From the NCBI GenBank assembly GCA_900660155.1, contig CABFPE010000191.1:1082631-1146630 (forward strand): DNA of 64,000 nt. The letters are read 5' to 3'. Below, piece by piece: positions 45,610-56,141 of the stretch. The translations under genes were made by a program, and so were the position numbers. Position 1 is the first letter of the stretch; each line of letters begins with the position of its first letter. The notes under the pieces were generated by a model that saw only the letters and a program-made list of their open reading frames with translations, was not told the origin of the DNA and did no database searches. The stretch comes from Hofstenia miamia. Its lineage: Eukaryota; Xenacoelomorpha; Acoela; Hofsteniidae.

Positions 45610-46020
45610 AGTTGCAAAACAAATCAGATCAACTTTTTCCAGTCTCATAAAAACTTTTTGGAGAATTATGTCAAGTATTTATGTTATATTTTTAATTAGA
45701 ATATAGTATTCAACAAAACAACGAGCAAATGAAGCTTAGTAATTCCAAATTAATGTATACCTGTAACAAAAACAAGCGATGAAGCACAATGTACTCCACC
45801 TGGGGCTAGTAGGATTAAGGGAAATCTATATTTATTGTTGTGATAGAAATGTGTTCTTGTAAAACAGACAATAATCAAGAACTTGTGAAATAGTTGTAGA
45901 TCTCTACATTTTTCTTGAAAAAGATTTGCAAGGAAGATTTTGATATACTATTATGGCATTACAGCACTACTAAAGTTATTGAAGAATTTAATGTTGATGT
46001 ACTCAGGGTTTTAGTCTTGA
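43172..46020. other. AT-rich noncoding stretch
   Basis: No gene recognised; open frames such as 44122-44361 have no motif. A TA run lies at 45546-45604. A patch of CAAATCA words lies at 43460-43515. Confidence 0.5.
45546..45604. repeat. (TA)n microsatellite, interrupted
   Basis: TA run with CGATATATATTAC interruption. Confidence 0.95.
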
Positions 46021-46024
46021 ATTT

Positions 46025-47480
46025 CTCAAAAGATAAGAAAAGATAAGATTTCTTTATTCAGATAAATATTTACAAAAAGAATTGATAGTTTCTCTGAATA
46101 GCGTCAAAAATATACAAACATACAAGCAAATATTAACAAAAGCAAAAAAGTATGTTATGCAATAAATCTAACAGGCTAGAGAGAAATTACGAGGAGATTT
46201 CAAGTAAGGGTTGTTGAATAATCATTGTTGAAGAATTTGTATCTTAGCCATGGGGCAATGATTGATCTGAGATATTGTAATATCTCCCGCTTGTGGTTTG
46301 CATCCCTAATTACGTATAGATACCTATTCCTAGAGAGACGACTGCAGGCTAAAGATATTACATGCCAACCAAGGCCAGACTAACTGTATTCTTCCGCGTC
46401 TAATAGCGATGGTGGAGAACATGTCATCAGCTTGTGTTATTCCAGATCGACTTGCCAACTTGACATCTCTCGTTCAAACCATGCAACTAGCAGTTCTCTT
46501 ACTTGGGTGTAATCACAACAAGATGTCAGGTTGAACTAACGGATCCACTCCAACAAGTATCCCACTGTTCAGAGACGACCACTCAATACGCCATGTCACC
46601 AAGAGCTTGGGTTATTCAAGATTCCATCGAACAAGCGTTCCAATGTGAAGAGAAGACCATTCAATCATGTCTCGTGGAGTTCTCAGTCTTTCCTAGCAAA
46701 AGTTTCGACTATTGCGGCAGTCTCCGCGAGCATTGACTCACAATCCTTTCTGGAAGCTACTGGGAAGGGTCAACAACTAACGGGCCTGGATTCGACTGTC
46801 TTCAGGCTTTCCGGATCTATTTCGATTTCGCTCGCCGATGACACTTCAGGCGTACTGGATATGCTTGGGTTAACCATGTTTTCTTGTGGCTTACAAGGTT
46901 TCGGGAGGACATGAAAAACAGTGCAGACTCGCAATCTGGTTCATTTGAATGAAATAACAAAGGTACGGACTTTCCTACAATTCTGATGGTAACAACAATG
47001 GTAACATGACAAAAACAAAAAAACTTTACAAGCTAAAAAGGGTTGAAAATCTAGAGGTTAGGAATTAGGATACTGACATAACAGAAAGGACAATGCGATG
47101 TACATGGACGGAAAAAGGACAAGCTAAAAAAACAACAATAAAACACAGCTAAGGGGACTCTTAAAAATCGAAGATTTCCAAAACGTTAAACATTGACAAA
47201 ACAAGTAAGGTTAACTGAGGTCCGGCGAACAAACAGGTTTTATCACAACTGGAATTACGTCTATTATCATCATTTACACCTGGAAAGTGCTATCCGGCAA
47301 GACGGTTTTCGAAAAGGGGCAACGCCTAGCCCAGCCCTAACTTAACAAATAGAACTTCCTGAACTCTCACACATTAGTGTCACCACGTAATGTCTCCCAT
47401 TTGTGCTTTGTATCCCTAATTACGTATAGAGACCTATTCTTTGGAAGATGTCTGCGGGCAGAAGATATTAACAAACAATA
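46025..47480 (-). mobile_element. GC-richer retroelement-like remnant, family uncertain
   Basis: This block is clearly GC-richer than its surroundings and reads as decayed coding on the minus strand. A patch at about 46870-46740 reads NPSISSTPEVSSASEIEIDP, and others read MLAETAAIVETFARK and NRYLYVIRDANHKRE. At its left end the minus strand has CTGAATAAAGAAATCTTATC followed by TTATCTTT-type tailing (46030-46060), like the 3' end of a reverse-transcribed element. A segment of about 80 bp at 46285-46365 recurs at 47398-47465. No reverse-transcriptase motif was found inside. Confidence 0.4.
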
Positions 47481-47599
47481 ACATTGTGCAAATTTACAAC
47501 AAATACTTTTGCTTGTATACAAATTAATATCAACATATGTACAATTTACATGCTAAACCGAAAAAATTTGGTATGGCCGATACAAACAACTAGTACCGA

Positions 47600-48276
47600 T
47601 ATTATAATATACTTTTGCTTAATGTAAATTTTAATTTGCTTCTTAAATGCTCTTAGTTTTTCATACTTCTTTATCTCTTTAGGTTATGAATTCCATGTTC
47701 GGATTCGGATTGCAGTATCAATAAATGATACGTTCAAAACTTTTTTTCTATACTTAATGCAGGTAAAATATTTTGATCTGGAGTTTTGTTTATGAATAAA
47801 ACCAAGCATTGAAATCGTACTATGAGGTGGTAAGTTCTTGATGAGATTAAAATTGTCAGCATAGTATTTAAAATGACAAGCTGTCTTGGAAAAAAGATAA
47901 ATTGGGAAATGTAGTTCTTAGTTCTAGAAGAATTTTCTTTGAAACATTTGAGTGCCCAATTTAATTGCTCATCAGGTTTCTTAAGAAGAGCGTCTTTTAT
48001 ATCAGTAAATGATATATTGGCATAATTTAGATGACTCATTATAAATGCATAAAAAAATTGGAGCTGTTAATTGCATTACTATCATTGACATGTTTCTTAT
48101 ACCAATGGCTAATTTTCGAACTATTGCATTAATGTGAGATTCAAAATCTAGCTTAGAATAAAGGATATATTTATTGCAGAATATGGATGTACCATCGGCA
48201 TACTGAATTAAATTACAATCAGTTGTCATGTGCATATAGTTTACAATGTACTTAAAATAAAGGTTCCTTGCCAAAC
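47600..48276 (-). pseudogene. LINE reverse-transcriptase remnant (minus strand)
   Basis: On the minus strand, from about 48200: LIQYADGTSIFC is a decayed catalytic box (YADD became YADG), followed by a thumb-like stretch (SHINAIVRKLAIGIRNM). In a shifted frame come SHLNYANISF and PDEQLNWALKCFKENSSRTK. Near 47640-47700, after a stop, EIKKYEKLRAFKKQIK matches the C-terminal 'WN.LP..I......FK..LK' end of LINE polyproteins. Frame changes show it is inactive. Confidence 0.65.
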
Positions 48277-48439
48277 GCCATTATTAACAGGTAGCAAATC
48301 TGAAAAAAAAACATCGCTTATCTTTACTATCAGATATCCATGCTTCAAATAATTTGTTAAGTTTCTGCTTTTATTCATCATACATTAATTATTGTTGTCG
48401 AGAGCGGTTGGTATTTTATTAAACTTGTAAATTAGTGTA

Positions 48440-49553
48440 ATGTTAAGCAATCAACAATTAATAATCTGCAAGACATGCAATGATGAAATTACAAATAAAT
48501 CTGTAATGTTCTTATGTTCAAAATGCAACATAGCACTTCACTTTAATGAGAATTGTACTGGAATTTCTTCAAAAGCCTGTAAATCTCTTATACAACTTCA
48601 TTTTCGTAAACCTTTTCATTTAGTACTAACTGTGTTGAAAATAAAATGGTAAATGAATGTGCCTTATTGATATCAAAACCACTCTCTATAGACATTGCCT
48701 CTTACCTGACAAATTGAGTTCAATGTGTTAGTATAGATTCTTGTCGATACTGTTGATTACCTGTTACCAGTGGTGTGCCCCAGGGCTCAGTGTTGGAACC
48801 ATTATTATTTCTCATATTTATAAATGACATTCCATCTTATTGTCTTAATTGCACCCCATACTTATTCGCTGATGAGCTAAAAAATTTGTCTCCCTCTTTA
48901 CACAACATTGAAAATGACTACTCTTCCCTTGCAGTTTGGGCAAAAAATAACAAAATGATGTTTAATAAGAAAAAATGTGAGTTTATCTCTTATCCTATAC
49001 CTGATTTGCCTATTCAAATTGATGGTTAAATGTTTAAGCCTATTGCATGTTAAAGATCTTGGTGTATATTTTAGTCATGATTTATTCTGGACTTTACATG
49101 TGTCTGAAAAAATATAAAAGTGTAATCATTCTCTTATATTATTAAAAAGATCAATTCCCTTTAGTGCTTCATAGGACGTAAAACTTACTCTTTACAAATC
49201 TTTAATCCCGACTTTCTTCTTCGAGTATGCATCTCAAGATTTGGTTTCCATCCTCAGGTGATGTTGATAAATTAGAATGTTTATAGCATCGATGTACTAA
49301 GTGGATTCAAAATATCGGAAATTATAAAATTAGAATTCTTAACCTCAACTTATTCCCAATTACTCTATTATTTCAATTTTATAATTTGCTTTATTTAACC
49401 AAACTTTTAACAAACCGCTTGGATCTCTATGTTTATGATTATAAATCTTGATATTACTTAAACCACGCATGATTACGGTGTGATGCGATCAGATTCAGCT
49501 TACTTCTAATTTAACCGCATCACTTGCTTGGAAAACTTTATTCATACAAACTC
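48440..49553 (+). mobile_element. LINE copy A: zinc-finger start joined to 3' reverse-transcriptase end
   Basis: The frame 48440-48652 begins MLSNQQLIICKTCNDEITNK and has paired cysteines and a His/Cys pair (C-x2-C ... C-x2-C ... H ... C) like the PHD-type finger found at the start of some CR1-group LINE proteins. From about 48681 the sequence matches 51139 onward: decayed palm region, PQGSVLEPLLFLIFINDIPS (48775), YLFADELKN in place of FADD, and the thumb with NKKKCEFISY, then several stops to 49553. Endonuclease and most of the polymerase are missing, so this is a rearranged or internally deleted copy. Confidence 0.7.
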
Positions 49554-49639
49554 CCCTTTTATTTTTGTTGACTAGATGATCGTCATTCTTCTAAACATCA
49601 TGGTCGTTGCTTAATAATGTGTAAAAATTCCCTACAGTT

Positions 49640-52000
49640 TTACTCAATTGACGACCTTCCCAATGAATAACTTTGCTTGTGCTACTATAATAGATTTTTA
49701 CGAATATATCCTACTAATAATATGCTTATACATTCCACCATCAAACAGTACTTATCGTCCTTCAGCAAATGATATAATATCTGTTTGTATCACTGCATTT
49801 AACAGATTATCCCAATATGGTTTAAAAGATAAAAAACATATTGCTCTCGTCGGTGGTGATTTGAATTTACCTTTCATAGATTGGTCACATTTGTTTTCTA
49901 ATAACGATTTTGATCAATTACTCTTAGAGTTTTTTAACGACTACAATATGAAGCAACTTATTAGTTTTCCAACTCATCAAAGTGGCAACATTTTGGATTT
50001 GGCTTTTACAAATTCCAATAATATTTCTGTTGAACATTACCTGGCTTCAAACAAAAGCATTTCTGATCATGTTATAATTTCTCTGAGTGTGAAACTAGAG
50101 TTACATAATCCTATTTTCTTCAATACTTTACCTCTTAAGCCTGTCAATTCCAAAATTTTCATTTTCTCAGGCTAACTTAGTTGGACTCTCCTTAGCTCTC
50201 TCAATGTCATTATTCTCTTTTTATTCGAATAATTCTTCTGATACCTCTTATCGGTCCGACTCTCTTTTTGAAATTATAGCTGCATTTCTTCCTCGGATTT
50301 TACCATCATATACATCTTCACATACTTTTCACATCTATAACAAAACAAAATCTCAGCAACGCAGATTTATCAAAGAACAAATGATTTTTCTGATTTTTGC
50401 CGCTTAAAATCATTGCGCAATGATCTGCTTGAGTCATTGAAACTTGATAGATTAATATTTTTACAAAGCTTTTCAGACATTTCTGCCGTTAATTCTTGTT
50501 ATAAATTACTTCGATCTTTAGATCTTCAAACTTTTCCTCGCCCTATCTCTTGGGAGTCCAAATCTGCTACAACAGACTTTGATATTTGCTCACTTTTTAA
50601 CGAATATTTTGCCTCTATTTATTCTCCACAGGATGAGATAACTTGTTCATTTGATAATCTTGACTTCAGTGATATATCTATCGAACTTGATAATGTTATC
50701 CCTCTATTAGCTAACTGTAACTCAAACTTTGGATCTGATAATCTCCCTAGCTCATTTTTAAAGCAATATTCATCGCAATTATCAGTTCATGCCTTAAATC
50801 TGTTTTGATTTATTATTGATTCAGATTATTACCCTGATTTATGGAAGCAAGTTATCCTCAGACCAGTATTTAAATCAGGTTTGAAAAATTACTTTTTGAT
50901 CAACTTTACAGTTTTGTACACTACAAACTTAATAATCAACAATTTGGTTTCATTAAGGCTCGGTCTACAGTCACCCTTTTCCTATTATTTTTAGATGATA
51001 TATACAAATTATATGAATATTCTCAGTTCTCTTACGTGCTTCACCTTGATTTTCGTAAAGCATTTGATTCAGTCCCACATGTACTTCTCATAAATAAGTT
51101 GTGTAATTTCGGTATTGGTGGGAAAATTCTTAAAATCATTGCCTCTTACCTGACAAATAGAGCTCAATGTGTTAGCATAGATTCTTGTCGATCCTGTTGA
51201 TTACCTGTTACCAGTGGTGTGCCCCAGGGCTCAGTGTTGGAACCATTATTATTTCTCATATTTATAAATGACATTCCATCTTATTGTCTTAATTGCACCC
51301 CATACTTATTCGCTGATGAGCTAAAAAATTTGTCTCCCTCTTTACACAACATTGAAAATGACTACTCTTCCCTTGCAGTTTGGGCAAAAAATAACAAAAT
51401 GATGTTTAATAAGAAAAAATGTGAGTTTATCTCTTATCCTATACCTGATTTGCCTATTCAAATTGATGGTTAAATGTTTAAGCCTATTGCATGTTAAAGA
51501 TCTTGGTGTATATTTTAGTCATGATTTATTCTGGACTTTACATGTGTCTGAAAAAATATAAAAGTGTAATCATTCTCTTATATTATTAAAAAGATCAATT
51601 CCCTTTAGTGCTTCATAGGACGTAAAACTTACTCTTTACAAATCTTTAATCCCGACTTTCTTCTTCGAGTATGCATCTCAGATTTGGTTTCCATCCTCAG
51701 GTGATGTTGATAAATTAGAATGTTTATAGCATCGATGTACTAAGTGGATTCAAAATATCGGAAATTATAAAATTAGAATTCTTAACCTCAACTTATTCCC
51801 AATTACTCTATTATTTCAATTTTATAATTTGCTTTATTTAACCAAACTTTTAACAAACCGCTTGGATCTCAATGCTTTTGATTATTTATCTTTATATTAC
51901 AGAAACCGCCCAGGATTACGGTGTGAAGAAATCAAAGACAGCTTACTTCTAATTTAACCGCATCACTCGCTTGGAAAACTTTATTCATACAAACACAAGC
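49640..52000 (+). mobile_element. LINE copy B: endonuclease plus reverse transcriptase, decayed
   Basis: The 49648-50175 frame is the C-terminal half of an apurinic-type endonuclease: CLYIPPSNS, GGDLNLPFIDWSHL, THQSGNILDLAFTN and the terminal SISDHVIISL. A linker (50204-50808) leads to the reverse transcriptase: FGFIKARSTVT-like region near 50940, LHLDFRKAFDSVPHVLLINK (51039-51100), ASYLTNRAQC, PQGSVLEPLLFLIFINDIPS (51219), and YLFADELKN where active copies have FADD. The thumb follows, with stops. Domain order and motifs fit the CR1/Jockey-like group. The endonuclease N-terminus and 5' end are missing; there are many frame changes. Confidence 0.8.
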
Positions 52001-52400
52001 ATTAATTTATTTGATGATTACAGGATTTCCAAAAAAAATCTGCTAGTTGTTTGCAGATTACATCTCAATTGCACTTTTAATATTGATATTAGATGCACAC
52101 ATTATTTTATTTGCCCATGCCAATAATCTTGCAGTTCATCAGTCCACAAATGATTTCCGTAGCCTGGGTTTGATATAATCTGTGTTTGTTTATCCTTGGT
52201 GATTGCATCTTTTTCAGGGTGGCATACTTCAGAAAGTTTAGATAGAAGGAAATGAAATGTACAGAGTTCTCCAATCGTTCGTTTGTTAAAAAACGGTGCT
52301 AATAACTTCGTGCGTGATAATTGTGTTAGTGAAGCATTTCTGAATGCTGCGGAAGTAATTGATTTCAGCAAACCACACTCATCAGAGGCGACGACTCATA
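52001..52400. other. spacer between LINE B and the minisatellite
   Basis: An 89-codon minus-strand frame (52102-52371) includes TIGELCTFHFLLSKLSEVCH and NPGYGNHLWTDELQDYWHG. It has some coding look but no recognised family. Otherwise featureless. Confidence 0.35.
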
Positions 52401-52838
52401 GCGAAATCATTACGTGTCATTACGAAATCATTACACATTATGACGAATCATTACGCTTTATGACGAAATCATTTCACGTCATGAGGAAATCATTATATGT
52501 TAAGAAATCATTACGCTTTATGACGTAATCATTATGCACTATGACGAAATCAATATGCACTATGAAATCATTACACGTTATGAGGAAATCATTACGTGTT
52601 ATAAAATCATTGCACATTATAAGAAATTACTAAAGACATTATGATGAAATCATTCCGCATTATGATGAAATCATTATGCACTATGTTATCATTCTACACT
52701 ATAAGGAAATCATTACATGCTAAGTGATCATTGGGCATTATTTTAAAATCATTATGCATTATGATAAAATCATTATGAATTAAGAAATCATTACACACTA
52801 AGAGAAATCATTACATTTTAAGAGAAATCATTTCATTT
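52401..52838. repeat. 21/18-bp minisatellite, left block
   Basis: Tandem variants of GAAATCATTACGCATTATGAC (21 bp) mixed with 18-bp units that lack the last three bases. Units are 70-90 percent alike by eye. The same array resumes at 54598. The marker word ACTAAAGACATTATGATG occurs here near 52625. Confidence 0.95.
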
Positions 52839-53697
52839 TAAGTACCTTTTAAAGAAAAATATTTTACAAACAAGTCTATGTCTCTTTTTTGATATCACCA
52901 TGACTTGAGAGAGAGAAATATGTGTAAAAAAATTTTTTGACTGACTGAGTAGACATATAGCCACAAAATGGACAATTTGGCCAAAAAATAGCAGTATTTT
53001 AAAAATCTATCTAGTACTACACTCTTTGTCTAATTGTCTCCAAACTTGGTATATATACTATTTTACAGCATATGATCATTAGTTAGCATGGATTTTCCAT
53101 ATACTGGTATTGGTTTTGAGTTATATAATTTTAAAATTTCTACCATACTCACATACAATAAATGGCCAATTTTATCATCCCCTGACAAAAGCATGACCAC
53201 AGATCAAAAACTACTTGGCTTATTGCAATATCCATGCTAACTATTGTTAATAACCTTCTAACCAGCAAGTATGCAAAATTTTGAGACATTTTATCCAACT
53301 TTAAAGAAGTAGATAGGTTTTAATTGCAAAAAAACATATTTTTTGGAAACGGACAAATTACAAGATATTACTTATATAAATATAAACAAGTCACAAAAAC
53401 ACATAAAACAGGCATAACAGGTAACATACAGTTTCAGTCAAACAATAAAATGGAAATAGTGTTAAAATTCTCCNGAGAAGAAAGTTTGTGCTACTCGTGT
53501 TTCTCTCAAAACTAGGAACAACCTATACAATTAAAAGATTACATTATAAAATAATTGTATAGATTTCATCAGAACAGTTTGCATGACGCATTGCCTTATT
53601 GGATTTTAGGCTCAGGTGTGTCCTTGTTAAATTAGATTGGGGATCTAGCAAGGAGTACATAATAACAGGACATCACACCGAAAATATTATTTAAAAC
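52839..53697. mobile_element. truncated relative of the 53702-54593 TTAA element, plus unplaced sequence
   Basis: 52839-53235 is about 95 percent identical to 53719-54114 but lacks the terminal inverted repeat. It diverges after CAATATCCAT. From 53236 to 53697 the sequence is unrelated to the full copy and contains a single N at 53474, so two contigs may be joined here. Confidence 0.75.
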
Positions 53698-53701
53698 TTA
53701 A

Positions 53702-54593
53702 GGGGGCATATACATTTTTAGTACCTTTTAAAGAAAAATATTTTACAAACAAGTCTATGTCTCTTTTTTGATATCACCATGACTTGAGAGAGTGAAATAT
53801 GTAAAAAAAATTTTTCTGACTGAGTGGCCATACATATGGCCACAAAATGGACATTTTGGCCAAAAAATAGCAGTATTTTAAAAATCTATAGTACGACACT
53901 TTTTGTCTAATTGTCTCCAAACTTGGTATATATATACTATTTTACAGCATATGATCATTAGTTAGCATGGATTTTCCATATACTGGTATTGTTTTTGAGT
54001 TGCATAATTTTAAAAATTCTACCATACTCGCATACAATAAATGGCCAATTTTTTCATCCCCTGACAAAAGCATGACCACAGATCAAAAACGACTTGGCTT
54101 ATTGCAATATCCATCAATGTCAACACTAACAGCAGTAGTAACATCAGGAGTACTAATATCAACAGAATTGTCATCATGAATTATTGTCTTTGAAGATTTG
54201 TAAACTCTTTTCAGAGCATTTGCTCTAGCAGCTATCTGTTTCCTTGCTTTCCTTGGCATTATTATAAACCAGCTGAATTTATTTTAAAACTGAAAGTGTT
54301 TTAAAAAAGTACGTCTTGAAACTACGGAGAATAATAAAAATAGCGTAGTAAAAGAAAATGTAATTTATTTTAATAAGATCAATGGTCCTGTTAGTTGTTA
54401 TTATTATTATAGCCTCATACAATTTACCTAAATTTTAGTGCTGACCCCCAACATTAATCTTTAAAATAAAGCCTTTTAACAGACAGATATACTCATAATA
54501 CGTTTCCTGATGGATTCTCCAGAGAATATAGTACCCTTTAGAGTAAAAATCCCATTTTTGAAATTTTCAACAAAAACAGCTGTATATGCCCCC
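53702..54593. mobile_element. TTAA-flanked DNA element with 13-bp perfect inverted repeats
   Basis: Ends GGGGGCATATACA and TGTATATGCCCCC are perfect inverted repeats flanked by TTAA on each side (53698-53701 and 54594-54597). TTAA duplication is the piggyBac hallmark. 892 bp with no transposase, but with a small minus-strand frame at 54083-54259. The right TTAA abuts the minisatellite directly. Confidence 0.85.
54083..54259 (-). CDS. small basic open frame inside the TTAA element
   Basis: A 58-codon ATG frame on the minus strand: a very basic start (MPRKARKQIAARANALKRVY), then an acidic Asp/Thr/Val-rich stretch (HDDNSVDISTPDVTTAVSVD). It resembles the basic N-terminal beginning of a longer transposon-encoded protein whose remainder has been lost, which would make this a deletion derivative of a coding element. 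The related copy at 52839 keeps only the last part of it. I cannot assign a family from so short a piece. Confidence 0.35.
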   Translation of the reverse strand: MPRKARKQIAARANALKRVYKSSKTIIHDDNSVDISTPDVTTAVSVDIDGYCNKPSRF

Positions 54594-54597
54594 TTAA

Positions 54598-56141
54598 GAG
54601 ATCATTACGCATTATAGTAAAATCATTATGCATTATGACGAAATCATTATGCACTATGAAATCATTACAAGTTATGAGGAAATCAATATGTATTAAGAAA
54701 TCATTACACACTATGAGGAAATCATTACATTTTAAGCAATCATTAAGCATTATGGTGAAATCATTATGCACTATGACGAAATCATTACGCGTTATAATGA
54801 AATTATTATGCATTATGAAATAATTACACTTCATGAGGAAATCATTATGTATTAAGAAATCATTACATATTATGATGAAATCATTACGCGTTATGATGAA
54901 ATTATTATGCACTATGAAATCATTACAAGTTATGAGGAAATCATTATGTATTAAGAAATCATTACACACTAAGAGAAATCATTACATTTTAAGCAATCAT
55001 TAAGCATTATGGTGACATCTTTATGCGCTATGACGAAATCATTACGCGTTATAAAATCATTGCACATTATAAGAAATTACTAAAGACATTATGATGAAAT
55101 CATTCCGCATGATGATGAAATCATTATGCACTATGTTATCATTCGACACTATAAGGAAATCATTACATGCTAAGTGATCATTGGGCATTATTTTAAAATC
55201 ATTACGAATTATGACGAAATCATTATGACTTAAGAAATCATTACACGTTATGAGGAAATCATTACGTGTTATAAAATCATTGCACATTTTAAGGAAATCA
55301 CTAAAGACATTATGATGAAATCATTCCGCATTATAATGAAATCATTACACGTCATGAGGAAATCATTATGTATTAAGAAATCATTACACATTACGACGAA
55401 ATCATTATGCGTTATGATGAAATCATTATGCACTATGAAATCATATCCCATTATGAGGAAATCATTACATGTTAAGAAATCATTACCGATTATGATGAAA
55501 TCATTACGCGTTATGACGAAATCATTACTCATTATGAGGAAATCACTCCGCATTATGATGAAATCGTTACACATTATGAGGAAATCATTACAAGTTAAGA
55601 AATCATTACACATTATGACGAAATCATTACGCGCTATGACGAATTCAATACACATTATGAGGAAATCATTACGTATTATAAAATCATTGCACATTATAAG
55701 GAAATCACTAAAGACGATATGACGAAATCATTACGTTTTTTGAAGAAATCATTCTGCATCAGGACGAAATCATTACGCGTTATGATGAAATCATTATGCA
55801 CTATGAAATCATTATACAATATGAGGAAATCATTACATGTTAAGAAATCATTACGCATTATAATGAAATCATTACGCTGTTATGACGAAATCATTACACA
55901 TTATGAGGAAATCATTACGTATTATAAAATCATTGCACATTACAAGGAAATCACTAAAGACGTTATGACGAAATCATTACGTTTTTCAAAGAATTCATTC
56001 AGCATTATGACGAAATCATTACGCGTTATGACGAAATCATTATGCTTTATAAAATCATTACACGCTATAAGGAAATCATTACGTGTTATGAAATCATAGA
56101 ATATTATAAGGAAATCATTACACTTTATGGCGAAATCATTT
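54598..56141. repeat. 21/18-bp minisatellite, main block with higher-order structure
   Basis: About 1.5 kb of tandem GAAATCATTA-CGCATTATGAC variants. Because most units are 21 or 18 bp (multiples of 3) without in-frame stops, long frames stay open on both strands (heptads like CNDFIIM on minus and KSLRVMT on plus); these are not genes. A marker unit with CACTAAAGAC recurs near 55075, 55306, 55705 and 55945, i.e. at spacings of about 231, 399 and 240 bp, indicating higher-order blocks of 11 or so units. Confidence 0.95.

Noticed and set aside
54538-56099. Long open frames on both strands with repeated CNDFIIM or KSLRVMT heptads
   Set aside because: They arise from 21/18-bp minisatellite units that contain no stop in several frames; both strands are equally open and no start, splice or domain supports coding.
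52401-56141. Possible CRISPR-like array
   Set aside because: Units are contiguous degenerate tandem repeats with no unique spacers, in an animal genome.
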